Notes: generated from the letters alone by a model not told the origin. Positions 7,764-16,526 are shown, counted from the stretch's first letter. The stretch is DNA of 39,510 nt from JBMSHD01 sp049416425 (GCA_049416425.1 JBMSHD010000006.1:1-39510), one strand, 5' to 3'. Numbers and translations are program-made.

Positions 7764-9053
7764 TCATTGAATCATTGCCCGCATACGCTCAAAATAATCC
7801 GGACAGGTTTTAGCAACACTCTCCGCCCCCTCAATAATAACGCCTGGCAGCTTTACACCAATTAAAGCCAGCGACATGGCGATTCGGTGATCGTTATGCG
7901 ATGATACCGACCCAGGTCTTAGGCTTGATTTTTGCGGATAGACAGAGATACCATCATCGTGAGTCTCCACGTTTATACCCAGAGTTTTAAGCCCTTCTGC
8001 CATGGCTTCGATACGATCGGATTCCTGCAAACGTGTATGCGCAAGACCGGTTAGATGCGTCTCTCCCTCGGCAAACACGGCCAAGGCGCAAACCGTCATA
8101 AACGTATCGCTGAAACCACGCATATTGACACGGACGCCTTTAAGGCTCCCAGAACCCGTGACACAGATACCATCATGATCGTCACGGACATCACAGCCCA
8201 TCTGTTTTAATACCTGAAGGAATCGAATGTCGCCCTGCTTGGCGGATAGGCCGACATTGTTCACCTTGACACTGCCATCACTTAATGCCGCCAACGCCCA
8301 AAAATAGGAAGCCGTTGAGACATCCGGCTCGATAACATAGTCTCGGGCAACATAGGACTGATCAGGCTTGACTCGGTACCGATGACCATCGACGTCAACG
8401 TCAACTCCGAACTCAGCCATGACCTCAGTGGTGATTTTCACATAGGGTTCCATGTGATCGACTTGTGAGTGAATATCAATCCCCCCTGATATCAATGGCG
8501 CTGCCAGAAGCAGACCCGATAAAAATTGACTGCTTTTCTGTCCACTGATTTCTACTTCTTTGTTTTCAAGACCCTGCGCATGAAGCATCAACGGCAGCGA
8601 TTTCGGTTTATTTAAACTCTCATAACACATACCTAATGTCACCAACACATCGAGCTGATCCGCCATGGGGCGCTCCATCATGCGATCGGCCGCAAAAATA
8701 TAATACTCACCCTGCTGTTGCGTGGCACACATCGGAATGATAAAACGCGTCAGCGTTCCGGCCTCATGACAATAGATACGTGCATGATCAACGGCAAAAA
8801 CACCACTATTGCCATAAATCGTGATCTGACATTGATGCGGTTTATAGTCATGCTTAACCCCCAACGCCTTTAACACGTCAATGCACGCCTGCACATCTTT
8901 ATTGGCCGGCACGTTTTCAATAACGGAGACCCCTTTTGCCACAGCGGCAATTAACAGTACCCGATTGGCGATGCTTTTGGAGCCTGGCAGGTTGATTTTC
9001 GCCGCTACCGGTTGAGTGACAAGCGGAAGCGTATCACACATCATCTGACTCAT
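7764..9053 (-). CDS. aroA: 3-phosphoshikimate 1-carboxyvinyltransferase (EPSP synthase)
   Basis: 429 residues, full length. Joins shikimate-3-phosphate and PEP in the shikimate pathway to aromatic amino acids. Visible motifs: LPGSKSIANR (Lys26, Ser27, Arg31) binding shikimate-3-phosphate and PEP; GQKSSQFLSGLLLA; the catalytic aspartate in RGFSDTFMT; RLQESDRIEAM; and DHRIAMS near the C-terminus. The PEP loop reads EAGTLTRF (residues 97-104) where E. coli has NAGTAMRP, so it differs at the Asn, Ala, Met and Pro positions while keeping Gly, Thr and Arg. Its ATG overlaps the stop of the small membrane gene by 4 bp (9050-9053). No adjacent aromatic-pathway gene is present. Confidence 0.95.
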   Translation of the reverse strand: MSQMMCDTLPLVTQPVAAKINLPGSKSIANRVLLIAAVAKGVSVIENVPANKDVQACIDVLKALGVKHDYKPHQCQITIYGNSGVFAVDHARIYCHEAGTLTRFIIPMCATQQQGEYYIFAADRMMERPMADQLDVLVTLGMCYESLNKPKSLPLMLHAQGLENKEVEISGQKSSQFLSGLLLAAPLISGGIDIHSQVDHMEPYVKITTEVMAEFGVDVDVDGHRYRVKPDQSYVARDYVIEPDVSTASYFWALAALSDGSVKVNNVGLSAKQGDIRFLQVLKQMGCDVRDDHDGICVTGSGSLKGVRVNMRGFSDTFMTVCALAVFAEGETHLTGLAHTRLQESDRIEAMAEGLKTLGINVETHDDGISVYPQKSSLRPGSVSSHNDHRIAMSLALIGVKLPGVIIEGAESVAKTCPDYFERMRAMIQ

Positions 9054-9241
9054 AGATCATCACCGTGGCGATTTTTCTTTCCCGTGATAAGGCAAACGAT
9101 ATATTTGATGGCTCGATAGACAATTGCCACGGCAATGGCAATCAAGAGCAACCAGAATAAAAACGTAAACACATAAAAGAACACCACCAACGCCACGATG
9201 ATGATGAAAAACACCAATACTTCCTGAACAAATTTTTCCAT
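9050..9241 (-). CDS. Small two-helix membrane protein
   Basis: 63 residues: a short N-terminus (MEKFVQEV), then an almost continuous hydrophobic run from about 9 to 54 that can form two transmembrane helices, and a basic, polar tail (GKKNRHGDDL). No family is recognised. The reading frame is supported by its 4-bp overlap with the aroA start, by the ribosome-site-like AGG upstream of its ATG, and by a composition typical of real membrane proteins. It lies between tyrS and aroA. It may serve mainly to couple aroA translation, or have its own role; nothing in the sequence decides this. Confidence 0.65.
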   Translation of the reverse strand: MEKFVQEVLVFFIIIVALVVFFYVFTFLFWLLLIAIAVAIVYRAIKYIVCLITGKKNRHGDDL

Positions 9242-9268
9242 TTTTCTACCTCTAATAACTAGGTGGGA

Positions 9269-10489
9269 TTAGATTAAGCCTTCGTTTTTTGTGGTTATAA
9301 TTCTGGCAAATTTACGCTTACCAACCTGATAGACATCATCACTACCGACCAACAGTTCAAGCTTACCATCCTCAATTTTCTGACCATTTATTTTTACCGC
9401 ACCCTGCTTAATCATTCTCAACGCCTCAGATGTGCTTACCACAAGGTTCGCCTGTTTTAAAGCCTGCGTGATTAAAACCGGTTCATCACCGATAGTAAGA
9501 TTGACCTTAGGCATCTCCTCTGGAATGGCATTTTTTTGAAAACGATGGACAAAATCGTCATAGGCTTTGTCGGCTTTAGCCTCATCATGAAGCTTTGAGA
9601 TTAATTCTTTTGCCAAGGCCACCTTTATATCACGAGGGTTAGCCCCTTTTGCCACATCGGTTTTCAACGCTTCAATTTCCACGCTTGATTTTGAACTCAA
9701 AAGTTCATAATAACGCCACATCAAATCATCGGAGATCGACATGATCTTGCCAAACATCTCAAAGGCATCCTCACCGATACCGATATAATTATTCGCCGAT
9801 TTTGACATCTTCTTGACACCATCCAAGCCCTCTAACAGCGGCATGGTGATGATCACCTGAGGCGATTGTCCTGCCTCTTTTTGAAGCTCGCGCCCCATCA
9901 ACAGGTTAAATTTTTGATCGGTGCCCCCCAACTCGATATCGGCGCCCATCGCCACCGAATCATAGCCTTGCACCAGCGGATAGAGAAACTCATGAATGGC
10001 GATACCTTGACCCGACTTATAGCGTTTAGAGAAATCATCACGCTCCAGCATTCTGGCCACCGTCTGCTTGGCGGCAAGCCTGATCATATCGTGTGCACTC
10101 ATCTGCTCAAACCAGTCACCATTTCGCCGGATCATCGTCTTGTCTTTATCGAGGATTTTAAAGACCTGCTCGAAATAGGTTCTGGCATTATGCTCGACTT
10201 CTTCCTTGGTGAGTGGTGGACGTGTCACGTTTTTGCCGGTTGGATCTCCGATCTGTGCGGTGAAATTGCCAATCAGAAAATGAATCTCATGACCCAGATC
10301 CTGCAACTGTTTCAATTTATTGAGCACGACCCAGTGACCAAAATGAAGATCAGGCGCCGTCGGATCTGCACCAAATTTCACGATAAGCGAGCGATTTTCT
10401 TTAAGTTTGGTTATGAGATCGTCTTTAAGCAGCACCTCATCGGTACCGCGATAGATAATCTCAAGAGTTTCCGTCAATGCATCAGACAT
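9269..10489 (-). CDS. tyrS: Tyrosyl-tRNA synthetase
   Basis: 406 residues, a class I aminoacyl-tRNA synthetase charging tRNA-Tyr. The ATP-binding signatures are HFGH (49-52, the HIGH motif) and KMSKS (227-231). GNFTAQIGDPTGK and QGYDSVAMGADIELGGTDQKFNLLMGR shape the tyrosine and ATP sites and are typical of the roughly 400-residue TyrS branch (Haemophilus/Pseudomonas type, distinct from the shorter E. coli branch within the family). An S4 RNA-binding domain occupies the last 65 residues or so (SEALRMIKQGAVKINGQKIED). No T-box or other leader is seen. Divergent from the emrD-like gene; followed after 27 nt by the small membrane gene and aroA. Confidence 0.96.
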   Translation of the reverse strand: MSDALTETLEIIYRGTDEVLLKDDLITKLKENRSLIVKFGADPTAPDLHFGHWVVLNKLKQLQDLGHEIHFLIGNFTAQIGDPTGKNVTRPPLTKEEVEHNARTYFEQVFKILDKDKTMIRRNGDWFEQMSAHDMIRLAAKQTVARMLERDDFSKRYKSGQGIAIHEFLYPLVQGYDSVAMGADIELGGTDQKFNLLMGRELQKEAGQSPQVIITMPLLEGLDGVKKMSKSANNYIGIGEDAFEMFGKIMSISDDLMWRYYELLSSKSSVEIEALKTDVAKGANPRDIKVALAKELISKLHDEAKADKAYDDFVHRFQKNAIPEEMPKVNLTIGDEPVLITQALKQANLVVSTSEALRMIKQGAVKINGQKIEDGKLELLVGSDDVYQVGKRKFARIITTKNEGLI

Positions 10490-10604
10490 AGCGCTGTTAT
10501 TCCTTTCGTCTTTTCATTTTTAAAAAATTTTCAATGCAAATCAGTATACCGACATTGGCCGCGAAATTGTATCAAATAAATCTGGCTTTTACCGAAATTT
10601 CAGT

Positions 10605-10637
10605 TATGATAGCCGCAGCTTCAGCATTTTGTGCTGA
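10605..10637 (+). promoter_or_regulatory. Possible -10 box and leader hairpin of emrD-like gene
   Basis: TATGAT at 10605-10610 could serve as a -10 box; no good -35 is seen. Just downstream, TCAGCA (10621-10626) and TGCTGA (10632-10637) form a perfect 6-bp stem with a 5-nt loop in the presumed leader of the efflux gene. No run of T follows, so it is not an intrinsic terminator. Confidence 0.3.
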
Positions 10638-10698
10638 TACTACCATAAACCGGCAGAGCAATACCACCGAATAAACAAAACGACTTGAAGTTATTCTG

Positions 10699-11868
10699 AT
10701 GTTTGACCGCAATTTTTATCGTGTTTTAATCCTGATCACACTGCTAACGGCAGCAGGACAAATGACCAATACCATCTATGTTCCGGCGCTGGCACAGATG
10801 GCGCATGACTTTGATGTCGCCCCTGGTCGCATGCAGGCGGTTATTGCCTGTTATCTCTTCCCTTACGGCCTTTTGCAGTTTGCCTATGGTCCACTTTCCG
10901 ATCGCCTGGGACGCCGCCCTTTGATTCTTACAGGCGTTATGCTGTTTATACTCGGCTCGGCTTTGGCCATCATGGCTACTCATTTTGAAACCCTGCTGCT
11001 CGCCTCTTTTATTCAAGGAGCAGGCATTGCCGTGGCAGGGGTGATGGTCAGAACGGTGATGCGGGATCTTTATTCTGGCAAAAGACTGCATTCCGCCAAC
11101 AGCATCATGGCCATGGTCTTGATCATCTTTCCCCTTTTGGCACCAATCATCGGCGGCGTACTTGCCGATTTTTTCAATTGGCGAGCCATCTTTCTCTTTT
11201 TAACCGCTTATGGTGCCTGTCTGTTTATGCTTCAGTGGCTTAACTTTAAAGAGACCAACTCACATGTCGGTGAGCCTTCGAGAGTCTGGCATAAATACCT
11301 GAATGTGATCAAACACCGAATTTTCATGATCAATCTACTGCTGCTTTTGATCGCCAATGGAGGCGTCGCTGTGTTTGAGGTGAGCTCCGGCGCCCTTTTT
11401 ACCGCCGTATTAAAATTGCCTCCGGCTATCGCCAGTCTTTTGTTTATTGTACCACTGCCGTTTTATATGGCAGGCAGCTTTCTTGCTGGTATTCTCGCCA
11501 GGCACATGTCTTTGGATAAACTGTTAAGCTTAGGCTGTATTATCTTGGCCTTAAGCGGCTTGGCCATGCTCAGCCTTTATTATGAGTTTTCAATCAGCAT
11601 CATTGCCATTTTGCTTCCTGGCAGCCTGTTTTTCCTCGGTGCCGGTCTCATATTTCCAACCGCCACCACGAAAGCACTGGAAGAATTCCCCAATATTGCC
11701 GGCACGGCAGGCGCCGTGCTTGGTGGCTGTCAAAACTTAGGCGCCGGGATTCTCACCGCGGCGGCGGCACTCATTCCTCTTAAAAGCCAACTGCCTTTAG
11801 CCGTTATTCTGACCACACTTGGAATCTGTGGCTTTTCAATGCTTCTTCTTCAGCATCGAAAACGCTAG
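10699..11868 (+). CDS. EmrD/Bcr-type multidrug efflux MFS transporter
   Basis: 389 residues with about 12 predicted membrane helices. The first loop reads YGPLSDRLGRRPLIL, a clean MFS motif A, and the preceding NTIYVPALAQMAHDFDV is the drug:proton antiporter-1 (DHA1) Bcr/CflA/EmrD signature. FPTATTKALEEFPNIAGTAGAVLG in the second half is also typical of this group. The closest named family member by eye is EmrD, a proton-driven exporter of uncouplers and amphipathic compounds; the true substrate is unknown. Single gene, divergent from tyrS with a 209-bp spacer and followed by a POT transporter on the same strand. Confidence 0.82.
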   Translation: MFDRNFYRVLILITLLTAAGQMTNTIYVPALAQMAHDFDVAPGRMQAVIACYLFPYGLLQFAYGPLSDRLGRRPLILTGVMLFILGSALAIMATHFETLLLASFIQGAGIAVAGVMVRTVMRDLYSGKRLHSANSIMAMVLIIFPLLAPIIGGVLADFFNWRAIFLFLTAYGACLFMLQWLNFKETNSHVGEPSRVWHKYLNVIKHRIFMINLLLLLIANGGVAVFEVSSGALFTAVLKLPPAIASLLFIVPLPFYMAGSFLAGILARHMSLDKLLSLGCIILALSGLAMLSLYYEFSISIIAILLPGSLFFLGAGLIFPTATTKALEEFPNIAGTAGAVLGGCQNLGAGILTAAAALIPLKSQLPLAVILTTLGICGFSMLLLQHRKR

Positions 11869-11925
11869 CACCAAAAAGGTTAATCATTCCTTGTATTCAT
11901 GCTCAATCAGAGGCATCTTCGGCAT

Positions 11926-11956
11926 TCACCGACAATATCCATAAATGAATCGGTGA
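11926..11956. repeat. Inverted repeat upstream of POT transporter
   Basis: TCACCGA (11926-11932) and TCGGTGA (11950-11956) form a perfect 7-bp inverted repeat with a 17-nt spacer, between the efflux gene and the peptide transporter. It could be an operator or a weak leader hairpin. No factor is recognised, and no T-tract follows that would make it a terminator. Confidence 0.3.
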
Positions 11957-12036
11957 CATAAACACATATTCGTCGTGACATTTTAAACGCTGATGTTTAT
12001 GATAACTAAAGTTATATATAATTATAAGGAAAATCC

Positions 12037-13512
12037 ATGTCAGCAGCAGTTCAATCGAGAGGACTACCCAAACCATTTTGGGTAGTCTGGGGCATCGAAC
12101 TATGGGAACGCTTCGGCTACTACGGCACCCAGGCCATTTTAACCCTGTATTTCGTCCAGCAACTTGGCTTTTCTCAACAAGACAGCTTCTATGTCTTTGG
12201 ATCATTTGCCGCCTTTGTTTATGGTTTTTTGTGGGTTGGAGGACTGATTGGCGATCGATTTTTAGGAGCCAAACGAACGGTGGCATTGGGCGCCATTATT
12301 CTGATGCTGTCCTATGTCGGTCTGGCGCTGGCCAATCAGAATACCATTTTCTATGCTTTGGGTGGCGTTATCGTCGGCAACGCCCTGTTTAAAGCCAATC
12401 CTTCATCTTTAATTTCAAAGCTCTATGCCAAGGGCGATCCGGCGCTTGATGGCGCCATGACGTTGTATTACATGGCCATCAATATCGGTGCCTTTATCTC
12501 GATGATGATCACTCCCATCGTTGCCGCTAAATGGGGCTGGCACTATGCCTTCTGGATCTGTGCCATCGGCTTATTTCTTGGTCTTTTAAACTATGCCATT
12601 TTCTATCCCCTTTTGAAAAATATCGCCTCGGAAGCCGGCAAAAAGCCGATGCAGTTCGGTCGTCTGATCATGATTATTGCCGCCTCCCTCGTTGCTATCA
12701 TCGTCTTTGGCAACCTGCTGCCTCATACGGCTATCTGCTATACCATCGTCTATATCGTCGTCACCGGTGGCTTTTTATTTTTTCTCTACACTGCCTTTAG
12801 CCTTAAGGGTCGTGAGCGCATCCGCATGTTAATCGCCTTTGTCTTGATTCTTGAGGCCATCGTCTTTTTCGTGCTCTACAATCAAATGCCAACGTCATTG
12901 ACCTTTTTTGCCCTGCATAATATCGATAATAATGTCTTTGGTTTTATGATTCCGGCAGCATCTTATCAGACACTAAATCCATTTTTTATCATTATTTTCT
13001 CTCCAATCCTAGCTGTCATCTATCGCAAAGTCCCCGGTACACACGCCACCAAATTCTGCATCGGCATGAGTCTCTGCGCCTTGGCCTTTTTGGTGCTGTT
13101 TCTGCCGCGATATATCAACACCGATGGACTCGCCTCGCCCTGGTGGCTGGTGCTATCTTATGCTCTACAATCCACCGGTGAGCTTTTGGTCTCCGCATTA
13201 GGCCTGGCGATGGTTGCCGAGCTTTGCCCCGCCGCCATCTCCGGGTTTGTCATGGGTATCTGGTTTTTAACCACCATGCTGGCAGGCCCAATCGGCGCCT
13301 ATGTAGGGAACCTGACCGCCCCTCCTCAAGGCGTGACATTCACCACCATGGAAAGCATGCATGCCTATACTGCCGCCTTCGGACAGATCGGGCTTGTCAC
13401 TTTAATCATCGCCATTTTGATGTGGCTATTGCGCCCCATCCTCAATAAATACATCAAAACATCGAACAAAGACGAGATTCCAGATCATCAAATCAACGAG
13501 TCTATCTCATAA
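12037..13512 (+). CDS. POT/PTR family proton-dependent oligopeptide transporter
   Basis: 491 residues, about 14 membrane segments as in bacterial Dtp proteins, importing di- and tripeptides with protons. The signature ExxERFxYYG appears as ELWERFGYYG near residue 25. GGLIGDRFLGAKRTV is the MFS motif A loop, NALFKANPSSLISKLY the second POT signature, and STGELLVSALGLAMVAELCP the late conserved region. AAGGA precedes the ATG. An unusually strong hairpin lies just inside the coding sequence (12063-12086). I cannot tell DtpA, DtpB or DtpC from the sequence, so no symbol is given. Likely a single-gene unit; mscS follows after 107 bp with its own promoter. Confidence 0.93.
   Translation: MSAAVQSRGLPKPFWVVWGIELWERFGYYGTQAILTLYFVQQLGFSQQDSFYVFGSFAAFVYGFLWVGGLIGDRFLGAKRTVALGAIILMLSYVGLALANQNTIFYALGGVIVGNALFKANPSSLISKLYAKGDPALDGAMTLYYMAINIGAFISMMITPIVAAKWGWHYAFWICAIGLFLGLLNYAIFYPLLKNIASEAGKKPMQFGRLIMIIAASLVAIIVFGNLLPHTAICYTIVYIVVTGGFLFFLYTAFSLKGRERIRMLIAFVLILEAIVFFVLYNQMPTSLTFFALHNIDNNVFGFMIPAASYQTLNPFFIIIFSPILAVIYRKVPGTHATKFCIGMSLCALAFLVLFLPRYINTDGLASPWWLVLSYALQSTGELLVSALGLAMVAELCPAAISGFVMGIWFLTTMLAGPIGAYVGNLTAPPQGVTFTTMESMHAYTAAFGQIGLVTLIIAILMWLLRPILNKYIKTSNKDEIPDHQINESIS
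12063..12086 (+). promoter_or_regulatory. Perfect 10-bp hairpin at start of POT gene
   Basis: ACTACCCAAA (12063-12072) and TTTGGGTAGT (12077-12086) are exact reverse complements with the 4-nt loop CCAT. The stem starts 26 nt after the first base of the POT start codon, covering codons 9-17. There is no T-tract, so it is not a terminator. A 5' structure of this strength could slow early translation or be bound by a regulator. The encoded residues include conserved KPFW, so chance cannot be excluded. Confidence 0.5.
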
Positions 13513-13553
13513 GATTACAAGCCCAACAGCGCACAAACCTGCCGTATATTTTA

Positions 13554-13581
13554 TTGACCTCGAGCTAAAAACGGCTACTTT
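13554..13581 (+). promoter_or_regulatory. Predicted promoter of mscS
   Basis: TTGACC (13554-13559) and TACTTT (13576-13581) are 16 nt apart and lie 39 nt upstream of the mscS ATG, in the gap after the POT gene. Read by eye only. Confidence 0.4.
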
Positions 13582-13619
13582 GAAAGTAATAAAAACAGGA
13601 TTAAGGCGCTACCATCAAC

Positions 13620-14447
13620 ATGGACATCTCATCAATCAAACAATACCTGGAATGGTTTCTGACCGTAATTTTAAGCAAACTGCCTGGCATCATCATGGCC
13701 ATCATCGTTCTTATTATCGGTCTGATTCTAGTCAAAATTTTAAAAAAAGTACTCAACCGTGTTTTTAAACGCACGCATATCGAGAAGACCGTTCGCCGCT
13801 TTCTTCTGCACACCTGTGAAGTGTTTCTTATCGTCATCATCATCATGATCGCCATCTCCACGGCTGGCATTCCCACAACACCGATTACCGGTGCCTTGAT
13901 GGGAATTTTAATCGGACTTGGCATGTCGCTGCGCTCATCGGTCAGCATCATTGCCTCAGGAATTATGTTAGTCGCCGCCAGACCATTTAAAATAGGTGAG
14001 TACGTCGACATTGGCGGCACCAGCGGCACCGTAGAAGATATCAATTTTATCTTCTGTCGCCTGCGTATGACCGATGGCCGTGAGATTAAAATTGCCAATA
14101 ATCTGGTGATGTCGCGCATCATCACCAATTTCACCAAAAATGACTACAGGCGCAACGATTTCATTATTGGCATCAGTTATGAGAGTGATCTTGTCAAAGC
14201 CAAATCCATTCTTCAATCCATCGTTGATGAACTTGACAAAATCATCAAAACGGAAGACAAACCCGTTTTAATTCGTACCGACGCCCTGGCCGACAGCAGC
14301 GTCAATCTTATAGTTCGCTACTGGACAACAAGAGTCGACTTCCTTGAAACCAAATGGCAGATAACCGAGATGACAAAACTGCGATTTGATGAACAGGGCA
14401 TCAATATTCCTTATCCTCAACGCACAATCCATATGGCAAAAGACTGA
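13620..14447 (+). CDS. mscS: Small-conductance mechanosensitive channel MscS
   Basis: 275 residues against 286 in E. coli MscS. The channel opens under membrane tension and releases solutes on osmotic downshock. Three membrane helices are visible: about residues 18-40, 59-82 and the pore-lining TM3 (about 85-117), which has the alternating Gly/Ala pattern in ITGALMGILIGLGMSLRSSVSIIASGIMLVAARPF. The cytoplasmic beta domain begins with KIGEYVDIGGTSGTVEDINFIFCRLRMTDGREIKIANN, a strong family signature. The C-terminus ends IPYPQRTIH, as in MscS proteins. It ends directly against infA with no base between the two stop codons. Confidence 0.94.
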   Translation: MDISSIKQYLEWFLTVILSKLPGIIMAIIVLIIGLILVKILKKVLNRVFKRTHIEKTVRRFLLHTCEVFLIVIIIMIAISTAGIPTTPITGALMGILIGLGMSLRSSVSIIASGIMLVAARPFKIGEYVDIGGTSGTVEDINFIFCRLRMTDGREIKIANNLVMSRIITNFTKNDYRRNDFIIGISYESDLVKAKSILQSIVDELDKIIKTEDKPVLIRTDALADSSVNLIVRYWTTRVDFLETKWQITEMTKLRFDEQGINIPYPQRTIHMAKD

Positions 14448-14666
14448 TTATTTATTTCTAAATTTAATGCGTCCTTTCGTAAGATCATAAGGTGTCATCT
14501 CAACGATTACCTTGTCTCCGGTCAGAATTCGGATGTAGTTTTTACGCATCTTTCCAGAGATATGCGCCGTGACGATATGCCCATTTTCCAGCTCCACACG
14601 AAACATGGTGTTGGGCAAGGTCTCCATCACCGTTCCTTCAAATTCAATACAATCTTCTTTTGCCAT
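14448..14666 (-). CDS. infA: Translation initiation factor IF-1
   Basis: 72 residues, exactly the standard IF-1 length, a single OB-fold that occupies the 30S A site during initiation with IF2 and IF3. MAKEDCIEFEGTV, LPNTMFRVELENGHIVTAHISGKMRKNYIRIL and GDKVIVEMTPYDLTKGRI are the family hallmarks. Its stop codon abuts the mscS stop (14447/14448), so the two convergent genes leave no space for a terminator and each transcript must run into the other gene. trxB lies upstream on the same strand, separated by 106 bp. Confidence 0.98.
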   Translation of the reverse strand: MAKEDCIEFEGTVMETLPNTMFRVELENGHIVTAHISGKMRKNYIRILTGDKVIVEMTPYDLTKGRIKFRNK

Positions 14667-14772
14667 TTTATGCCTCTGTTTAATTTTAAAACTTTAAAAC
14701 GTATATTTACGAAAATATGATAGCGTGCAATCATGCCTTATTTTGAGGAAATATTCAACTGTTTAGAAAATT

Positions 14773-15735
14773 TCATCCCTGATTCAAAGCCAGCTGATCG
14801 AGATATTTTTCCGCATCCAGCGCCGCCATGCACCCGGTTCCAGCGGAAGTTACCGCTTGGCGATAAACATGATCCATCACATCCCCTGCCGCATAGACGC
14901 CTTCAATACTGGTTGCTGTAGCATTGCCTGAGAGTCCCGAGTTGACGCTGATATAGCCATTTTCCATCTCCAACTGCCCGGCAAAGAGATCGGAGTTGGG
15001 TTTGTGTCCAATGGCGATAAACACACCATCGAGCGCAAGCGTTGAAGTCTCACCTGATTTCACATCTTTAAGTCTGACACCTGTCACACCCAGATCATCA
15101 CCTAAGACTTCCTCTAATGTTGAAAACCAGCGGATATCGATATTGCCGGTTTTGGCTTTTTTCATCAACTGATCGATTAAAATCTTCTCCGATCGTAAAC
15201 TGTCTCGACGGTGAATCAGTGTCACTGTCTTGGCAATATTCGACAGATAAAGCGCCTCTTCCACGGCGGTATTACCACCACCGACGACAGCAACATCTTT
15301 ATTGCGGTAGAAAAAACCGTCGCAAGTTGCACAAGCCGACACCCCTTTACCCATAAACGCCTGCTCCGATGGAAGCCCCAGATATTTTGCCGAGGCACCG
15401 GTGGCAATAATCAGCGCATCACAGCTGTAGTGATCGCTTTCACCCTGAAGCACAAATGGTCTTTGACTCAAATCCGCCGTTGAGATCGTATCATAAATCA
15501 TCTGTGTCTCGAAACGCTCAGCCTGCTTTTGCAGTTTTGCCATAAGCTCCGGCCCCTGAATTCCTGCCTCCTCACCCGGCCAGTTATCGACATCGGTTGT
15601 CGTCATTAACTGCCCACCTGGTTCCATACCGCTGATAATAACCGGTTTAAGATTAGCGCGCGCCGCATAAATCGCTGCCGTGAAACCGGCAGGTCCTGAA
15701 CCCAGAATAATCAAACGATGATGTATATTCGCCAT
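14773..15735 (-). CDS. trxB: Thioredoxin reductase
   Basis: 320 residues, a low-molecular-weight FAD/NADPH thioredoxin reductase. FAD is bound by GSGPAG (12-17), the redox-active disulfide is CATC (135-138) within SACATCDGFFYRN, and NADPH by GGGNTA (152-157). The second FAD motif is GVYAAGDVMDHVYRQAVTSAGTGCMAALDAEKYL at the C-terminus. All expected parts are present. It keeps thioredoxin reduced in the cytoplasm. It lies between the UPF0149 gene and infA on the same strand with short gaps (76 and 106 bp). Confidence 0.97.
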   Translation of the reverse strand: MANIHHRLIILGSGPAGFTAAIYAARANLKPVIISGMEPGGQLMTTTDVDNWPGEEAGIQGPELMAKLQKQAERFETQMIYDTISTADLSQRPFVLQGESDHYSCDALIIATGASAKYLGLPSEQAFMGKGVSACATCDGFFYRNKDVAVVGGGNTAVEEALYLSNIAKTVTLIHRRDSLRSEKILIDQLMKKAKTGNIDIRWFSTLEEVLGDDLGVTGVRLKDVKSGETSTLALDGVFIAIGHKPNSDLFAGQLEMENGYISVNSGLSGNATATSIEGVYAAGDVMDHVYRQAVTSAGTGCMAALDAEKYLDQLALNQG

Positions 15736-15811
15736 AAATTATAAATTCCTCAATCTGTAAAACTCAGGCTATTGTAAAGCGAAATGGCGCCTTTGTGTAG
15801 CCTGTTTTCGA

Positions 15812-16387
15812 TCATGGCAGGTCTGATCGGCTCACCTGATAGAGCTCAATCACCAGCTGTGACAGTCTGGAGACGGCTTTATCCCTGGCAACAGCGCTTA
15901 AATCATCAAAATTTGTCTCATCATCAAATGCCAGAATTTGATCGACAAGTTCTTCAATTGGCTGAGTCAGACGCCAGTATTGTTCAAAATATTCAAATCC
16001 ACGCTCAAAACCATCGAGCCACAAATCGATCTGAGCGAAGGTCTGCCCTTTGAACTCGGTATAATAAACCAACGGTTCGAATTCAACCAATTGCTTATTT
16101 AATGTCTGCTTTAAATGCTGATAATAATCGCCAATCTCGGCGATGAGTGTTTCTTTTTCAGCGGCTGACAAAAGAGGCGCTTCATCTTCACGCCACACAC
16201 CTTCAATCCAGTTTTCTGTCGGCACTTCAAACGAAGCCAAAAGCACAGCCGTCAGATAGCCATCCAGCATGGAAACCGAAAAAATATGCTCATCCTTCAA
16301 GCCTTCTTCAATCTCTGCTGTTGACTCCTCACCGTATAGATCCAAGAGTAAATCATCCAGTCTGTCTAATTTTTTTTCATTCATCAT
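15812..16387 (-). CDS. UPF0149 (YecA/YgfB) family protein
   Basis: 191 residues, acidic and mostly helical. SMLDGYLTAVLLA is the family hallmark (usual form LDGFLTAL), followed by a WIEGVW segment and a C-terminal helical region containing LWLDGFERGFEYFEQYW, which matches the second conserved block (WxxGFxxG). There is no C-terminal SEC-C zinc motif, unlike full-length YecA. The biochemical role of this protein is not known. The frame starts with two Met codons, and the second is equally possible. Divergent from the rhodanese gene across about 140 bp. Confidence 0.82.
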   Translation of the reverse strand: MMNEKKLDRLDDLLLDLYGEESTAEIEEGLKDEHIFSVSMLDGYLTAVLLASFEVPTENWIEGVWREDEAPLLSAAEKETLIAEIGDYYQHLKQTLNKQLVEFEPLVYYTEFKGQTFAQIDLWLDGFERGFEYFEQYWRLTQPIEELVDQILAFDDETNFDDLSAVARDKAVSRLSQLVIELYQVSRSDLP

Positions 16388-16526
16388 TGTTTACAACCTT
16401 CGTATTGCCCGTTAACTGTCAATTTAGTGTTATTTTTCGAAATTCAACGAATAAACACAAGCTTTCTTTTTCATTTCATGTAAAATTAATGCAAATCTGT
16501 CCATTAATCAAATCAGGGTGATCCAA

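Noticed and set aside
9866..10579. 237-codon plus-strand frame opposite tyrS
   Set aside because: Antisense to a clear synthetase; its residues show no family pattern and arise from the codon bias of tyrS.
13601..14137. 178-codon minus-strand frame opposite mscS
   Set aside because: Mirror of the hydrophobic codons of MscS; Met/Ile/Arg-rich with no motif.
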